Numbered from the stretch's first letter, positions 10,285-21,280 are shown. The stretch: 64,000 bases of DNA from Aporrectodea caliginosa (GCA_020284085.1 JACEVL010000145.1:82501-146500); one strand, 5' to 3'. Numbers and translations are program-made. Notes: generated by a model from the sequence alone, not told the origin.

Positions 10285-10690
10285 GAGACTAGGGTAATGT
10301 AAATACATATGTATATGTAGATGTGAATGCAAATCCAAGTATGACTGTAAATGCATATGCGCCTTCGTGAGTTTCTTGTAAGGCACTATATAAATGGCCA
10401 TATACATACATACACAAACATGTAAATGTGGATGTAAACGTAAGTTTTAGTGTAAGTGCCATTGGAAATACAACGGAATGTAAACACTGCTACTATTGCG
10501 CATTTATTAATGACCAAACATCAATCGATGGCGTTGGGCAATTGTGAGTAAATGTTCTAACGAATCTGCTACCCTGTCCCACAATCTCAATATGACTGAG
10601 AACCTAAATGTAACCATGAATGCAAATTCAACAGTAAATGTAACCATCAACTCGATTGCATTTGTAATTGTAATCATCAATTTTTATAGC
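10285..10690. repeat. Degenerate (ATGTAA)-type low-complexity tract
   Basis: Recurring AATGTAAATG, AATGCAAATC and similar; includes a LINE-end-like GGCACTATATAAATGG at about 10,381-10,396. Confidence 0.6.
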
Positions 10691-10699
10691 TCCTGTGTT

Positions 10700-11508
10700 T
10701 AATACATTATTCATCAAACACAATGGCGCATGAAAATCAAGCCGTGAATGAGGCCAACGTCCAGAAGAGCAGTCTGTAATGTAAACGTAAAAAGTAAATT
10801 AAATCCCGCACAAAAGCCTCGTCGAGCGACTAGCTCATTCGCCGGTGGCCCGTTATATTCTATCCCCCTAAAACATATCCCCGGATGGAATAAACCGGTT
10901 TAGAGTATCCGGGGGATAAACCATTCTATCCCTCATCGTCATACGTATCACGATAGCCAAGACGAAAATCCAGTCAAAATCATCCAAAACGAAGTAAATT
11001 AATTTCAGGTCGACATACAATCTAAAGATACGCAACTTAAAAAATTTTATGTGTAGGGGCCTACATTAAATCCAAACTGAATACACTTAGAAACCGCCAA
11101 TAATGCAAACTAAACTGGATACTGCATTTCGCAAAGGGGATACTCATTTATGGGTATACTCTATTTCGTGACAAAGGCGCTGCGTCAAACCCGACGGCGG
11201 TCCTCGTTCTCACAATAAACGAGAATTAATAATCCTCGGTTATTAGCTACAAGATGACACTCCCAAGGACCGCGTTGACCTGTAACTTGACCTTTAGCAT
11301 CCGGGTATTTGTGTTTCCCGCCTCCTAATGCTCCAGGCGACAGTGAAAAGCGACCTATTGCCCTCAACAAATTTCGCTCGAGAATTGCTTATCACGCCAG
11401 CTTTCAATGCTGCCACGTCTCAGTGTACAACAGAACTTATTTCTGGCGTGCGTTGCTATAACGCGGACTTCGATATAACGCGGCCGAAAACATCCGTCTT
11501 GCTACTCT
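10700..11508. other. Unassigned sequence
   Basis: No family recognised. A small dyad (ATCCCCGGAT with ATCCGGGGGAT) lies at about 10,877-10,919. Confidence 0.35.
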
Positions 11509-11753
<245 letters not shown>

Positions 11754-12023
11754 CCCGTTGTACGCGCATGCACAGTTGTCGAAGCTGCCGCTATTGTTTT
11801 AACAAAAGTTTAACAACCTATTTTGGCTGCTAGGGCCCTTAACGTCGACGTTACATATTAATTCCTTTTTGGTGCATGCGCCCAACAATCAAACGAAAAT
11901 ATCGATTATTATTGCGTCGGCATATTGTAACTTTTTGTTGTATCCTGATAAAAGTGAACTCTTGTGGCTGCCAGAGGCGTGAACTTGGATGGTTATGCGT
12001 GAGCAAAGTATACGGCAAACCAC

Positions 12024-12118
12024 TGTGTGGTAACAAAGATCATTAGCGTCGCCCTCCTTCTTCATCCAGGCTTTGGGACTGGGACTGGCACTGACAGAGT
12101 AAAATCAGTGGCGGAGTT
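12024..12118 (+). repeat. R1 dispersed repeat, near-complete
   Basis: GTGTGGTAACAAAGATC, TTAGCGTCGCCCTCC, GGACTGGCACTGACAGAGTA and GGCGGAGTT in order. Confidence 0.8.
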
Positions 12119-12147
12119 TCGCAAACCATTGGATGGATCCACAGTTT

Positions 12148-12275
12148 AACGGCAGCTTATGACAACACAGGCCGTTGCCGCCGACAAAGATTAGTTTTTG
12201 GCATACTACCGCAAACCATTAAATGAAAATATCGAGTAAATAGCGTCAGTTGAAATTTATTTAAAGGTGTCTTAT
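12148..12275 (+). repeat. R2 box plus R3 box
   Basis: GTTTAACGGCAGCTTATGAC with GGCCGTTGCCGCCGAC, followed by ATTTAAAGGTGTC at 12,257. The same R2 subtype returns at 38,660, 57,460 and 57,740. Confidence 0.7.
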
Positions 12276-12290
12276 TTAAATTTATTTAAA

Positions 12291-12512
12291 GGGGCCCGGT
12301 AGTGCATTGGATAACACGCTGGCATGGAGAGCGAGAGGTACCGGGTTCGAGCCCCCGTTGAGCGGATATGCTTTGTAGGCTGCTATTAGCGCCGTTGTAT
12401 TGCAGGCTGTCTGTTCTGTTAGTATATAGTTAAGATTTAAATTGCATAACATGTAAATGTACAGCGCAGTGCGTTTGTCAGGCGCTTATTAAAGAAAAGA
12501 TATTATTATCAT
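12291..12512 (+). mobile_element. SINE-A, full length
   Basis: tRNA-like head with A-box-like TAGTGCATTGG and B box GGGTTCGAGCC, then body TATGCTTTGTAGGCTGC, CTGTCTGTTCTGTTAG, AATGTACAGCGCAGTGCG, GGCGCTTATTAAAGAAAAG and a short (ATT) tail. Pol III promoter boxes plus a LINE-like 3' end define it as a SINE. Confidence 0.85.
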
Positions 12513-12639
12513 ATCGTTGTGTTATTTGCAGTATCCACTGTTTACTGACATCTTGTGGCTGCATATGCCATTCATCCGGACCTTACCTTGCATAATTACC
12601 ATTCCCCTTAATGGAGAAACCTTTAATGCTGGTTGAACG

Positions 12640-12745
12640 GAAATTTTGTTGTTTATATAGAACGGGTGGAAGGGTACTTAAAGGTGTCTAAGCTGATTGC
12701 ACATTATTAGTGAATTTCAATGATTAGCAACATCTCAAGGCTGAC
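12640..12745 (+). repeat. R3 unit
   Basis: TGTTTATATAGAACGGG, then ACTTAAAGGTGTCTAAGC at about 12,675. Confidence 0.65.
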
Positions 12746-12772
12746 GTCGACCTAACCTTAGCGTTTCTTCAT

Positions 12773-13000
12773 TGTATTGTATTGTATCTAAAGATTTATA
12801 TAGCGCCTCTACCTATTCAGAAGCGCTCTCAGCACGAAAACCCCGGGGGAAAAGAAACGTCTTTTAAGAACGAGAGACCAAAGAGGAAAAACTAGTCATT
12901 AGTTTAGCCCTTAATGAGGGGGGAAGGTCATTCCAAGTAGAGGGACCAATCACAGTAAATGTCCGGCGTTGAGCAAGGTAGTGGATTCTGGATTAATGGA
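12773..13000 (-). mobile_element. L2-like LINE 3' fragment
   Basis: Inverse of (AATAC)n-tail, TATAGCGCCTC and the CCCTTAATGAGGGG coding end. Same subfamily as the copies ending near 42,150 and 53,050. Confidence 0.75.
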
Positions 13001-13089
13001 TTCTGTCAATGACAAGGTTAAACGTCTTCCCTGGGAAAGAATTCTACGTTTTCTTTTGCAACATTTCGATATCTTCAGTATCTGTCGTT

Positions 13090-13425
13090 CGACTTTTCTG
13101 GCATTATGAAACAACCATTAGGTATCCAGATAACTCTGCTAGACAACGTCGTTTAATGGACTCCGATGGCTTGGACATGTAGAGGGAATGCAGCTGAAAG
13201 AATCCTACACAATTAATGCACTACATGCAAGATTCGAAAGAAAAAGAAACAAGGACAGTCCATGACTACATTGGATAGATAATATAATGAGGACATAGCA
13301 TCACTTGAACTAACACTAAGGGGCGCAATTGACTTGACAATGACCGAGGACAATGGAATTTATTTATTCGTACCCATCGCCACCAAATGGCTGGTGTCAG
13401 GAGCTGATGATGATGATCTGTACGA
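13090..13425 (+). pseudogene. LINE ORF2 C-terminal remnant (WxDNI type)
   Basis: With stops and frameshifts one reads GLRWLGHV, LHWIDNIMRT and then a tail ending NGWCQELMMM and (GAT)n. GHV/I-RM and WxDNI blocks mark the end of many RTE/L1-like metazoan ORF2 proteins. Confidence 0.6.
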
Positions 13426-13559
13426 TTGTCCTTGAATCCAAGAGCTTGACTACAACGGCCGTTGACGTCTTTAAACTTTATTAGCTTTCAAAAGTTTTTC
13501 TTTAGTTCAGCTTGATAAAACTTTCTTCCATCGACTTTCGTTTGTTTTTCAGAATATAG

Positions 13560-13731
13560 AAAACCGATTTCTACGCCGAAACCGCTGCAGTTAGCGAAAT
13601 CTAGACTAAATAGCGTCGTTCAATATCGATTTAAAGGTGTCTAAGCGGATTGTAACGTTGTAGGTCTAACATTGCTTGTATAATTGAGCGTTTGACGACA
13701 TCTCGTGGCTGCCGAATCGGTTTGTGGGTTA
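13560..13731 (+). repeat. R3 unit with R2-like box
   Basis: ATTTAAAGGTGTCTAAGCGG at about 13,627 followed by TTTGACGACATCTCGTGGC; this box is the landing site of the hAT MITE that follows. Confidence 0.7.
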
Positions 13732-13739
13732 GTCACGTG

Positions 13740-13931
13740 CAGTGGCGGCGCCAGATATTTTTTTGTAACCAGGGCATAGTCAGAGCAGTCATACAACTAA
13801 CCAGTTCATGGGGTGCTTTATGGCGAGCGGAAATTCTGGGCATTGCAAAAAATCTGGCAGGGCAACGACCAGGGCAAAGGCTTTTTACCGGGGCATTTGC
13901 CCTGGCTTGCCCTGGTGTAGTGCCGCCACTG
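13740..13931. mobile_element. hAT-type MITE, 192 bp
   Basis: Perfect 8-bp target duplication GTCACGTG at 13,732-13,739 and 13,932-13,939. Terminal inverted repeat CAGTGGCGGC, identical at both ends. 8-bp duplications and CAGNG ends are hAT hallmarks. No coding capacity. Confidence 0.92.
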
Positions 13932-13939
13932 GTCACGTG

Positions 13940-14218
13940 TTGTTTACGGATGCTGCATCATAACTCAGATGAGCAATAATATCTTTTCTTTAGCGATTGT
14001 ATGGATCCTGGTTTTAACGACATTTATGACGAAAAATGCTACCCTCTTTCTACCCTCTTATCGGGAACCCCAGTGCAGGAAACCACAGAGCCACGTCATA
14101 TTAACACAGTCAGCTACAAGATGGACTTACAATATCGCGCCGATATAAGGAGTCTCCTTTGTACATTCTGTACATATGTATATATAATAAATCCCTATAT
14201 GTGTATGTATACATCTAT

Positions 14219-14269
<51 letters not shown>

Positions 14270-14574
14270 GTGTTTGTGTGTGTACGTTCTAGTGTATCGA
14301 TTAGAAACTGCATTAGCGGATGTCTTTGTGTCAATATTATTAGTTGCCTCCTTCATCGGCTTTCGATTGAAGAAGGGTCTCTTCCTCCTTCACCTCTTCG
14401 ATCGCCTTTCGCAAATTTACAGGAAAATCATTTCCCTTAATTCAGATTTCGTGTTATTGGCTTCGGAGCCAAGAGAGATCAAAAGCAATTCGCTATATAT
14501 ATATATATATATAAAGTTTACTATATATATATATGTATATAAAAAAGGAGACAGCGAGAGACAGCGAGAGACAG
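13940..14574. other. AT-rich unassigned with (TA)n tracts
   Basis: (TA)n at 14,222-14,267 and again near 14,495-14,540; otherwise nothing recognised. Confidence 0.5.
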
Positions 14575-14800
14575 AATAAGAGAGAAGAAGAAGAAGAAGA
14601 ACAAGAAAAAGAAGAAGAAGAAGAAAGAACAAGAAGAAGAAGAAGAACAGAAGAAGAAGACAGGAACAGAAGAAGGAAGAAGAAAGGAAGACCAAGAACA
14701 AGAAGAAGAAGAAACCAAGAGCGGGGATTTGAACCCCGACATCTCAATTAGGCGCCTCCTATATGATATGAAGCTTCCGGAGCTGAGAGAGGCGACGAGA
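14575..14800 (-). mobile_element. tRNA-derived SINE-like sequence with (TTC)n tail
   Basis: On the minus strand a T-arm-like GGGGTTCAAATCCCCG (B box match) lies at about 14,722-14,737, with tRNA-like sequence upstream and a GAA/TTC-rich tail at 14,580-14,715. No second copy in the window, so the SINE call rests on structure alone. Confidence 0.45.
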
Positions 14801-14923
14801 GATCGGAACACGTGGAAAAGGTTGACAATGACGGTCGCTAGGATTCACCGAATCGACGGTACAAGGTGACAAGGCGATACATGAGTACATTGTATATACC
14901 AGGAGGCAGAAAATGAAGAAAAG

Positions 14924-15334
14924 CAAGGGTGTCAAAAACCATCCCGCGGGCCATTTCTGTCTCGATGACGATGTTTTCCTGGCCCGTAAAGCCTTGCCTA
15001 AAGACTACAGAATTCAAGAATAAAAGTTACAAATTGTAATTTGTTAAGGCTTAATGAGTTTTATGTGATGTTCATGACTGATAATGAAGATCAAAATTAA
15101 GATTTTAAAGACTAATTTGACTGTTTGTATGCTAAAAAAATGCACCATTAACGATTTAGTTTTGCTAATATTTGTGTGGGAAGGGCTCACCAAGCCCCTC
15201 CCAGTCTGGGAGGGGCTTGGTGAGCCCTTCCCACACCTACCTCCATTCTGCTCAGGCGCCTTCTCACACCCTGCTTTGCCACTTGCTGGAAAATATTGCC
15301 ATTGACCTAAATTCGAAAAGTTTTGGCACCCCTG
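14924..15334. mobile_element. hAT-like MITE containing a perfect palindrome
   Basis: Ends CAAGGGTGTCAAAA and, inverted, CAGGGGTGCCAAAA resemble hAT termini. The 8-bp flanks do not match, so the boundary or the class could be wrong. Confidence 0.45.
15174..15236. repeat. Perfect 31-1-31 palindrome
   Basis: Left arm begins GTGTGGGAAGGGCTCACC, and the arms are exact reverse complements around a single T at 15,205. Confidence 0.97.
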
Positions 15335-15790
15335 TACTAATTTTAGTCTCATAGTACTGTTGATGGAGTAATGGACTTAATGCGATCCTGTGACGTCACG
15401 CCGATTAATGCGACGCGATATGACGTCATTTGCACTGTAGTCGAATGTGAAATTTATTTAGCTCCACAATCTCATGCAATGCAGCGGAATGTAAATTTAT
15501 ATAGCGCCCGGTTCGTTGCCTAAGGCTCGCCTAATGGAAGTGAAGAATGAATAGCGTCTCTCCTTCGAGAGACGCCGCTCCTCCAGACTTGACGGAAAAC
15601 TCCCGCCGTTTTGTCTTATCGTCGGATCGTCTGACGTGGACAGCTTCCGTTTCCGGTCTCGTCCTGTCTCGGTCCATCTTCGTTTCGATGGTCCTCAGGT
15701 CCTCTGGGACCCACGGAGAGAGAAGAGTCCTCTACCGATCAATCACCCGGTCCTCTTCTTTTTCCTCACTTTCCGTCACAGCATGAGTCA
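15335..15790. other. Mostly unassigned; LINE end and a GC-rich open stretch
   Basis: A minus-strand LINE end (TTTATATAGCGCCCGG) lies at about 15,497-15,512. From 15,589 a GC-rich stretch stays open in two frames after an acceptor-like CCGCTCCTCCAG, but no domain or donor was recognised. Confidence 0.3.
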
Positions 15791-16258
15791 CGATGTGCGT
15801 GTGAGAGTATGCATGTATGTATGTATGGCTTCTGTCCATGGCCATGCATGTACTTGTCGCTCTGTCTGGCTGTCTCTCTGTCTGTCTATGTTTCTGCCTG
15901 CGTATCTGTCTGTGTGTAGCCGTGTGTCTGTGTGTGTGCGTCTATGTGTGATTGTGAGCGTCTGTGTGTCTGTGTGTGTGTGTGTGTCTCTGTATTTGTC
16001 TGTGTGTCTGTGTGTGTCTGTCTGTGTGCCTCTGTGTCCGTGTGTCTTTCTGTCTATGTTTCTGTCTGCGTATCTGTGTGTGCGTGTGCTTGTGTGTGTC
16101 TATGTGTGTATGCATGTGTCTGTCTGAGTGTCTGTGTGTGTTTGTATGGGTCTTTCTCTGTGTGTATGTGTGTCTGTATGTCTGTCTGTCTTTCTGTCTG
16201 TCTGTCTGTGCCTCTGTCTGTCTGTGTGTCTGTCTGTCGTGTCTGTCTGTCTATCAAC
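15791..16258. repeat. (TGTC)/(TGTG) microsatellite
   Basis: Mixed TG- and CTGT-rich array with interspersed CTCTG; grades from ATGT at the left to pure CTGT at the right. Confidence 0.9.
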
Positions 16259-16344
16259 ATGTCTGGTATATTAATATCGTGGGAAGTTAAATGATCTGAG
16301 AAACCTGGAGACAGGTCCACTTACAGCCAGTAAGTAGATGGGTG

Positions 16345-16624
16345 AGTAGAGATTATTCATCCATCCACCGATCCATCCATCCAAGTATTCATTCACTCAC
16401 TTACTCAGTCATTCAGTCATTAAATCATCATTCATTCACCCATTCATTCAATCAGTCAGCAATTTACTCCGTGAGTCATCATTCATTCACTCATTCATTC
16501 ATTCATTCATTCATTCATTCATTCATTCATTCAGTCAGTCAGTCAGTCAGTCAGTCAGTCAGTCAGTCAGTCAGTCAGTCAGTCAATGAGTCAGTCAGTC
16601 AGTCAATGAGTCAGTCAGTCATGG
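16345..16624. repeat. (CATC)-(ATTC)-(AGTC) compound microsatellite
   Basis: Successive tetranucleotide arrays, each differing by one base from the last. Confidence 0.93.
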
Positions 16625-16975
16625 ATCGTAATCGTAATCGTAATCGTAATCAAGCGTTTATATAGCGCCACTCAAAACAGAGGCGCTCCGGACCCGAGCC
16701 AGTCTCTTCACTGGTAAAGGGAGGTTTTCAGGCGCTTGCGGAACTGGTCAAAAGAAATAGAAAAAAGGTCCGTCCTGAGGGACTGAGGTAACTGGTTCCA
16801 GCTATTGGGACCAACAATAGCGAAACTCCTAGACTGGGCCGTAGAAGTACGCACCCGCGGGACAACCAAGTAACCACGGGCCGAGGACCGAAGGAAGGAA
16901 CGACTGTGCAGAGAAGATACTGGGGTACAAAAGGCCCTAAGATAGTGAGGAGCAGACCCAGCAAGACAGCTATGG
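16625..16975 (-). mobile_element. L2-like LINE 3' fragment
   Basis: (TCGTAA)-type tail at the left, TTTATATAGCGCCACTC, then minus-strand coding sequence of the ORF2 C-terminus (inverse of a TWNQLPQ-type end). It lies within AGTC/GTCATGCAAT satellite. Confidence 0.75.
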
Positions 16976-17100
16976 AATCAGTCATGCAACAAGTCAAGCA
17001 ATCAGTCATGCAATTAGCCATGCAATAGTCATGCAAATAGTCATGCAATTGGTCATGCAATAAGTCACGCAATAAGTAGTGTAAATAGTCATGCAATTGG
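16976..17100. repeat. (AGTCATGCAATN)n minisatellite, left part
   Basis: About ten units near AGTCATGCAAT; continues after the LINE insertion at 17,743. Confidence 0.9.
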
Positions 17101-17742
17101 TCGGGACTGCTATTACCAGCTGCGCCAGCTTCGTACTGTTACCCGCTCGCTTACGTCTGCTGCCAAACTTACTCTAGTGCATTCCTTCATCACAGCTCGT
17201 CTTGACGAGCAATTGCTCATCGCTCTACTTTGGCCTCCCATCTAGCCGCATAGCATGCTTGGACCGAGTCTTGCGCTCTGCAGCGCGACTCATTGGGCAA
17301 ATTCCAAAGTATGGACACGTCTCCAGCTACATGCTGAAGGTCCTCCACTGGCTCCCTATCTGCCAGCGCATCGAGTACAGGGTAGCTGCCTTGGTTTTGC
17401 GCTGTCTCCAGGGCCTCGCCCCAACTTACCTCCGTGAGCTCTGCTGTTTGATTTCGGTTGTCCCAGGGCGTCGCCTCCTACGCTCCGCAGAAAAAGGAGT
17501 TCTTATGGTTCCTTTTGCTCGTACTGCAACAATGCAGAACCGAGCTTTTTCTGTGGCAGGCCCAATGATTTGGAATGGTCTTCCTCTAGAGCTGCGTCTA
17601 CACCCTGGGAGTCTGCCTGAAACTTTCCTTACTAAACTAAAAACTGTTCTTTTTGGGCGCGTTGGAGTCGGGAGCGCCTCTGAATAGATTTCCTTGAAGG
17701 GGCGCTATATAAATTCCCGAATGAATGAATGAATGAATGAAT
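17101..17742 (+). pseudogene. L2-like LINE ORF2 C-terminus, inserted in minisatellite
   Basis: Begins SCYYQLRQLR and continues with RSAARLIGQIPKYGHVSSY, LHWLPICQRIEYRVAALVL, GLAPTYLRELC, ARTATMQNRAFSVAGPMIW to the stop at 17,685. One early frame change lies near 17,205 beside a GAGCAATTGCTC palindrome. Ends GGGGCGCTATATAAATTCC with (GAAT)n tail. Very similar to the minus-strand copy at 34,927-35,356. Confidence 0.85.
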
Positions 17743-17800
17743 GGTCATGCAATAAGTTATGTAATCAGTCAAGCCAACGGTCATGCAGTGCAGAATCCAA
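17743..17800. repeat. (AGTCATGCAATN)n minisatellite, right part
   Basis: Resumes with GGTCATGCAATAAG. GGTC is present on both sides of the LINE and may be a short target duplication. Confidence 0.8.
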
Positions 17801-18399
17801 GATTTCACTGTGCAGTGTGCACTTACAGAACTACTTGTTGGAATTGTTTTTCTCCCTAAAATATTCCATTATTATATAGGTGTTTAAAGTCACCAACATT
17901 GTGTATAGATATTTCGTGTATATATACATGTATACATGTACACACGCAACATTTATACTCAGTGTGGGTGGTATAAATATATATATATATATACGATTCA
18001 TAATGCATAGCCCATATTGACTTAGGTAGCTGTTACCTTTAATCTCTTGAGAAGTCACTAGGCACTCAGACGATAACACCGGACGCACTAAGGTTTGCAT
18101 TAGGTGCGGAAAACTGGTTTCCTTTTTAGGGTTTTTGATGAACGTTTCCACATATTATGCTTTGTTGGTTGATCGAATTGGCGAGCACTGTGTTCACAGA
18201 GTTGGGTAGAAGCTTGGGTAGAATTTGAACTGTTTTGCCCAATTTCACTTAGCATATCACTCCACAATTTTTCCACTCAAAATTGAAGTCCCACCTCTTG
18301 AAGAATCCAACCCTGATCCATTCGATCCTCCGCTTTCCAAGCTTTCTCATTCTCAACGAAGCTCTCCCTTCTTTATATCTGGACAGCCGAAGCGCTCGT
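17801..18399. other. Unassigned sequence
   Basis: AT-rich with a short (TA)n near 17,978-17,992; no family recognised. Confidence 0.35.
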
Positions 18400-18465
18400 G
18401 AATAAGCTGGTGCCCTTCGCTTAAACTTCGAGTAGCACTTCTTTGGAAGTTACGATTACGATTAC
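18400..18465 (+). mobile_element. LINE-like 3' end with (GATTAC)n
   Basis: GAATAAGCTGGTGCCCTTCG resembles 7,693-7,710; followed by TTACGATTACGATTACGG. Weak. Confidence 0.35.
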
Positions 18466-18589
18466 GGGGATTGAAGCTAGAATTATTAATGATGATTAGA
18501 ATTCTTTGGATTAGAGGTAAGACTTGGTTTTGTGTTGAAATATTTATCAATTGGTTTTCTACATGTAGTGCGCTCCGAGTTACAATTTG

Positions 18590-18829
18590 ATGGATTAGAC
18601 ATTGTTGCAGTGTTAGACTCCGCCAACGATGGAGGAGCGAGTCGGGGCCGCGGAGGATCGCCTACTGCAGGCAGTCGTGTCGAATGAAGAGCACGTACTG
18701 CGTCACCTGTTCCCGCCTACAGTCCATCGCCGCTACAGCCTCCGCCCTCGTGCCCATGAATTTGAACTACCACGCAAAGATGATAAGAATTTCATATCAA
18801 GGGTCCTTTATAAGCGAGTTTCTCGGTGA
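18590..18829 (+). pseudogene. CR1-like LINE ORF2 C-terminal fragment
   Basis: Reads DRLLQAVVSNEEHVLRHLFP, YSLRPRAHEFELPRKDD and ISRVLYKRVS to a stop. The LFPP...YSLRPRAH block matches the element at 35,446-36,267, which carries LLPP...YSLRPRAHDR. A second LINE lineage, distinct from the L2-like copies. Confidence 0.75.
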
Positions 18830-18959
18830 CGCCATAAGCCAACTCTCTGTTTACCCAAATAATTTTAATTTTCATTCTATAGTTTGTATCTGTGAGCTTG
18901 GGTGCGGTGTGTCATCCTTGAGTTTGAATTTATAATAAAACGAATATATATATATATAT

Positions 18960-19095
18960 AATGTTAGAGTTTGAATAAGACTTAGAATTTGTGCCGGATT
19001 AGAATCTGGTTATCACAGTTAGAGTTTGAATTAGTTAGAATTTGTTACAGAGTTAGAATCTGGTTACTGCTGAGTTAGAGTTAGAATTTATTTAT
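18960..19095. repeat. Degenerate (TTAGAATTTG)n tract
   Basis: Repeats of GTTAGAGTTTGAAT and TTAGAATTTG. Confidence 0.7.
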
Positions 19096-19474
19096 ATTAA
19101 TATCTGCGTAAATATTTTGACAAAATTTATCTGGACTCTCTCTATAGTTTGACAGAATGGTTTCTGCAATCGTCAATTCGGATACTGTCCGCTTCTTACA
19201 GCGCCTCGTGCAATTGGGCCGTTGCCTTGGGCTTAAGTCGACGCCAAAAGCAGACAACGAAGCGTCGAAGAACAGAGCGGCTTAGGGACAGGTAGATGGC
19301 GCTTTGGGACGGGGAGAGGGGACCGGTGGGAAGGGGACTCGGTATCAATAAGGAATGAGAACGCCGGCGTCTACGACGTCTAGATGGCAGCACGAGTAAA
19401 AAGATGTTAAGGCGGATGGCAGCGAAGACCAATTATACCACCGCTTCGACGCTAATGAGACGGACGACTTGTGT
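19096..19474. other. Unassigned sequence
   Basis: No recognisable gene or repeat. Confidence 0.35.
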
Positions 19475-19477
19475 GGT

Positions 19478-19706
19478 CTGACGTTGGGTGGTCTTTCTAT
19501 GGGTGGTCTCTTGTTGGGTGGTCTCTTAGAGGGTGGCTTTTGGGAGGGTGGTCTTTCGTTTGATGGTCTGTCGTTGTGTGGTCTGTCGTTGTGTGGTCTT
19601 TCGTTGGGTGGTCTTTCGTTGTAATCTTTCGTTGGGTGGTCTCTCGTTTGGTGGTCTCTCATTGGGTGGTCTCTCGTTTGGTGGTCTCTCATTGGGTGGT
19701 CTGCGC
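19478..19706 (+). repeat. 15-bp (GGTGGTCTCTCGTTG)n minisatellite
   Basis: About fifteen near-identical units; open frames across it reflect unit length only. Confidence 0.92.
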
Positions 19707-19710
19707 GTTT

Positions 19711-20185
19711 GGCGCCATACTTTCTTGTGACTTTGATCTCTCTAGTTGTTAAGTCCGTTACAGGGAATATTATTCGCTTCTCAAACTCCCTTTAATATCC
19801 TGTATGGCCAACGCGCGAAATCCGGCAGTTGGTCTTACTTGGGAGCCAGACCACGAAGTCGGTCGGATTTCCCGGCGATGGGTCCACAGGGCAGAGCAGT
19901 GGAGCTATGGCCTCCCTCAACCACTGATGTCTAGACTCTGGAAGTTTAAACATAAGCTAGATATTTTCAGTCAATATGCAAAACTCGACTTAATTATCGT
20001 TAATCTCGTTAAATAGTCGTAAAATATTCTTCCCTGTGATGATGTATAAGGGTTTGATCACAGTGGACTGTACATGTATGTCTTAGAGAAATACCAGACA
20101 ATTATGGATCACTTGCTTACTTGCTAACTAACTTGCTTGATGCGAAAACAATTTATTGTCAGGATGCCATATACTTTTTAGCCTT
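19711..20185. other. Unassigned sequence
   Basis: An open stretch at 19,804-20,016 shows no known domain. Confidence 0.3.
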
Positions 20186-20189
20186 GTTT

Positions 20190-20255
20190 ATAAGAATGTT
20201 TACTAAAGTGCGATTAGCAATTGGTTAATACAGAATATACTTACTAACTTAATTT
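20190..20255 (+). mobile_element. CR1-like LINE 3' tail
   Basis: AAAGTGCGATTAGCAATTGG then ATATACTTACTAACTT, parallel to the tails at 36,330-36,390 and 38,505-38,583. Confidence 0.65.
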
Positions 20256-20352
20256 GTTCGCTTTGAACCATCTACAAGTATACACTTCAAATAATTTGAG
20301 CGTTCGCGTTAGACACCTTTTAAACATTTTCAACCAATGCTATATATTAATG
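20255..20352 (-). repeat. R3 unit
   Basis: TTAGACACCTTTTAAAC at 20,308 with TGCTATATATTAA downstream, i.e. box and TATA-like stretch in inverse order. Confidence 0.7.
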
Positions 20353-20451
20353 GGCGTGGTTGAGAATTATTGAAGTTCTCCAGTCAATATTGAGCCTATA
20401 TTATAGGGAAGAGGCACAGTAGCCAAATAGATGTTGCACTACGCCACTGAT

Positions 20452-20536
20452 CGCACTCTGGCAGTGCCAGTCCCAAGCCTGGATAAAGGAGGATGGCGAC
20501 ACTAATGATCTTTGTTATCACAAAGTGTCGTTAAAC
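20452..20536 (-). repeat. R1 dispersed repeat
   Basis: TGCCAGTCCCAAGCCTGG, GGAGGATGGCGACAC and GTGTCGTTAAACTGAAAC. Confidence 0.85.
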
Positions 20537-20865
20537 TGAAACTACTGCCAAATAGATTAATCAGCAATATTTATTTTCATATGCAAAGATGTAATAATTA
20601 TGGAGACCTAAAGGAATAAAAGGATACATTTTATTGACGCGTCGAGTAACAATTTCATTATTTTACAAGGACTAAGTAAGAATAAAAGATTACCGCAGGA
20701 GGTTGCCAAAACAGGTTACTATTTCTGTAATAATGAAAGAATAAACTGTTGTTTAAAAATATAACTTTATTGTTATTCGAATTGTTAGGTCTTGGATTGC
20801 CGATTCCGATTAATACCGATTAGTGCAAAATCGACCAGAACCGATTACCAAACACTTAAACACTT
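20537..20865. other. AT-rich unassigned
   Basis: Nothing recognised. Confidence 0.4.
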
Positions 20866-21016
20866 ATGCTTTGTAGGCTGCTATTAGCGCCGTTGTAATG
20901 CAGGCTGTCTGTTCTGTTAGTAGTTAAGATTTAAATTGCATAACATGTAAATGTACAGCGCAGTGCGTTTGTCAAGCGCTTCAATAAAGAAAAGATTATT
21001 ATTATTATTATTATTA
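20866..21016 (+). mobile_element. SINE-A, headless
   Basis: Starts at TATGCTTTGTAGGCTGC; body and (ATT)n tail complete, tRNA head absent. Confidence 0.85.
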
Positions 21017-21110
21017 ATCGGCCCATTCCTAATGTCGTTAAACTGCCAATCCAGCCAACTCCGCGCTCTACTTAGACACCTTTTAAATGTAGTCAACCAA
21101 TGCTACATAG
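21017..21110 (-). repeat. R3 unit
   Basis: ATGTCGTTAAACTGCC, then TTAGACACCTTTTAAATG and CAACCAATGCTAC. Confidence 0.7.
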
Positions 21111-21139
21111 GCATGGGACGCGGTAGTATTATTATTATT

Positions 21140-21275
21140 AATCAAAGGTTTAACGTCGCCTTATGACATCAAAGGCCGTTGACGACAATTCACAATGTAT
21201 ACCATACAATGAAAACGATAAATTTAACGTCCAAACGACACCATTTAAAGGTGTCAAAATAAATCCTTACAATGT
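21140..21275 (+). repeat. R2 box (ATGACATCAAAGG type) plus R3 box
   Basis: GGTTTAACGTCGCCTTATGAC with AAAGGCCGTTGACGAC, then CCATTTAAAGGTGTC at 21,241. Confidence 0.7.
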
Positions 21276-21280
21276 CACAA

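Noticed and set aside
12291..12360. Functional tRNA genes at SINE heads (also 32.6, 44.6, 60.4 and 61.6 kb)
   Set aside because: A and B boxes are present but the sequences continue into SINE bodies and lack proper acceptor stems.
15174..15236. microRNA precursor
   Set aside because: The one-base loop and perfect pairing do not fit a pre-miRNA; inverted duplication is simpler.
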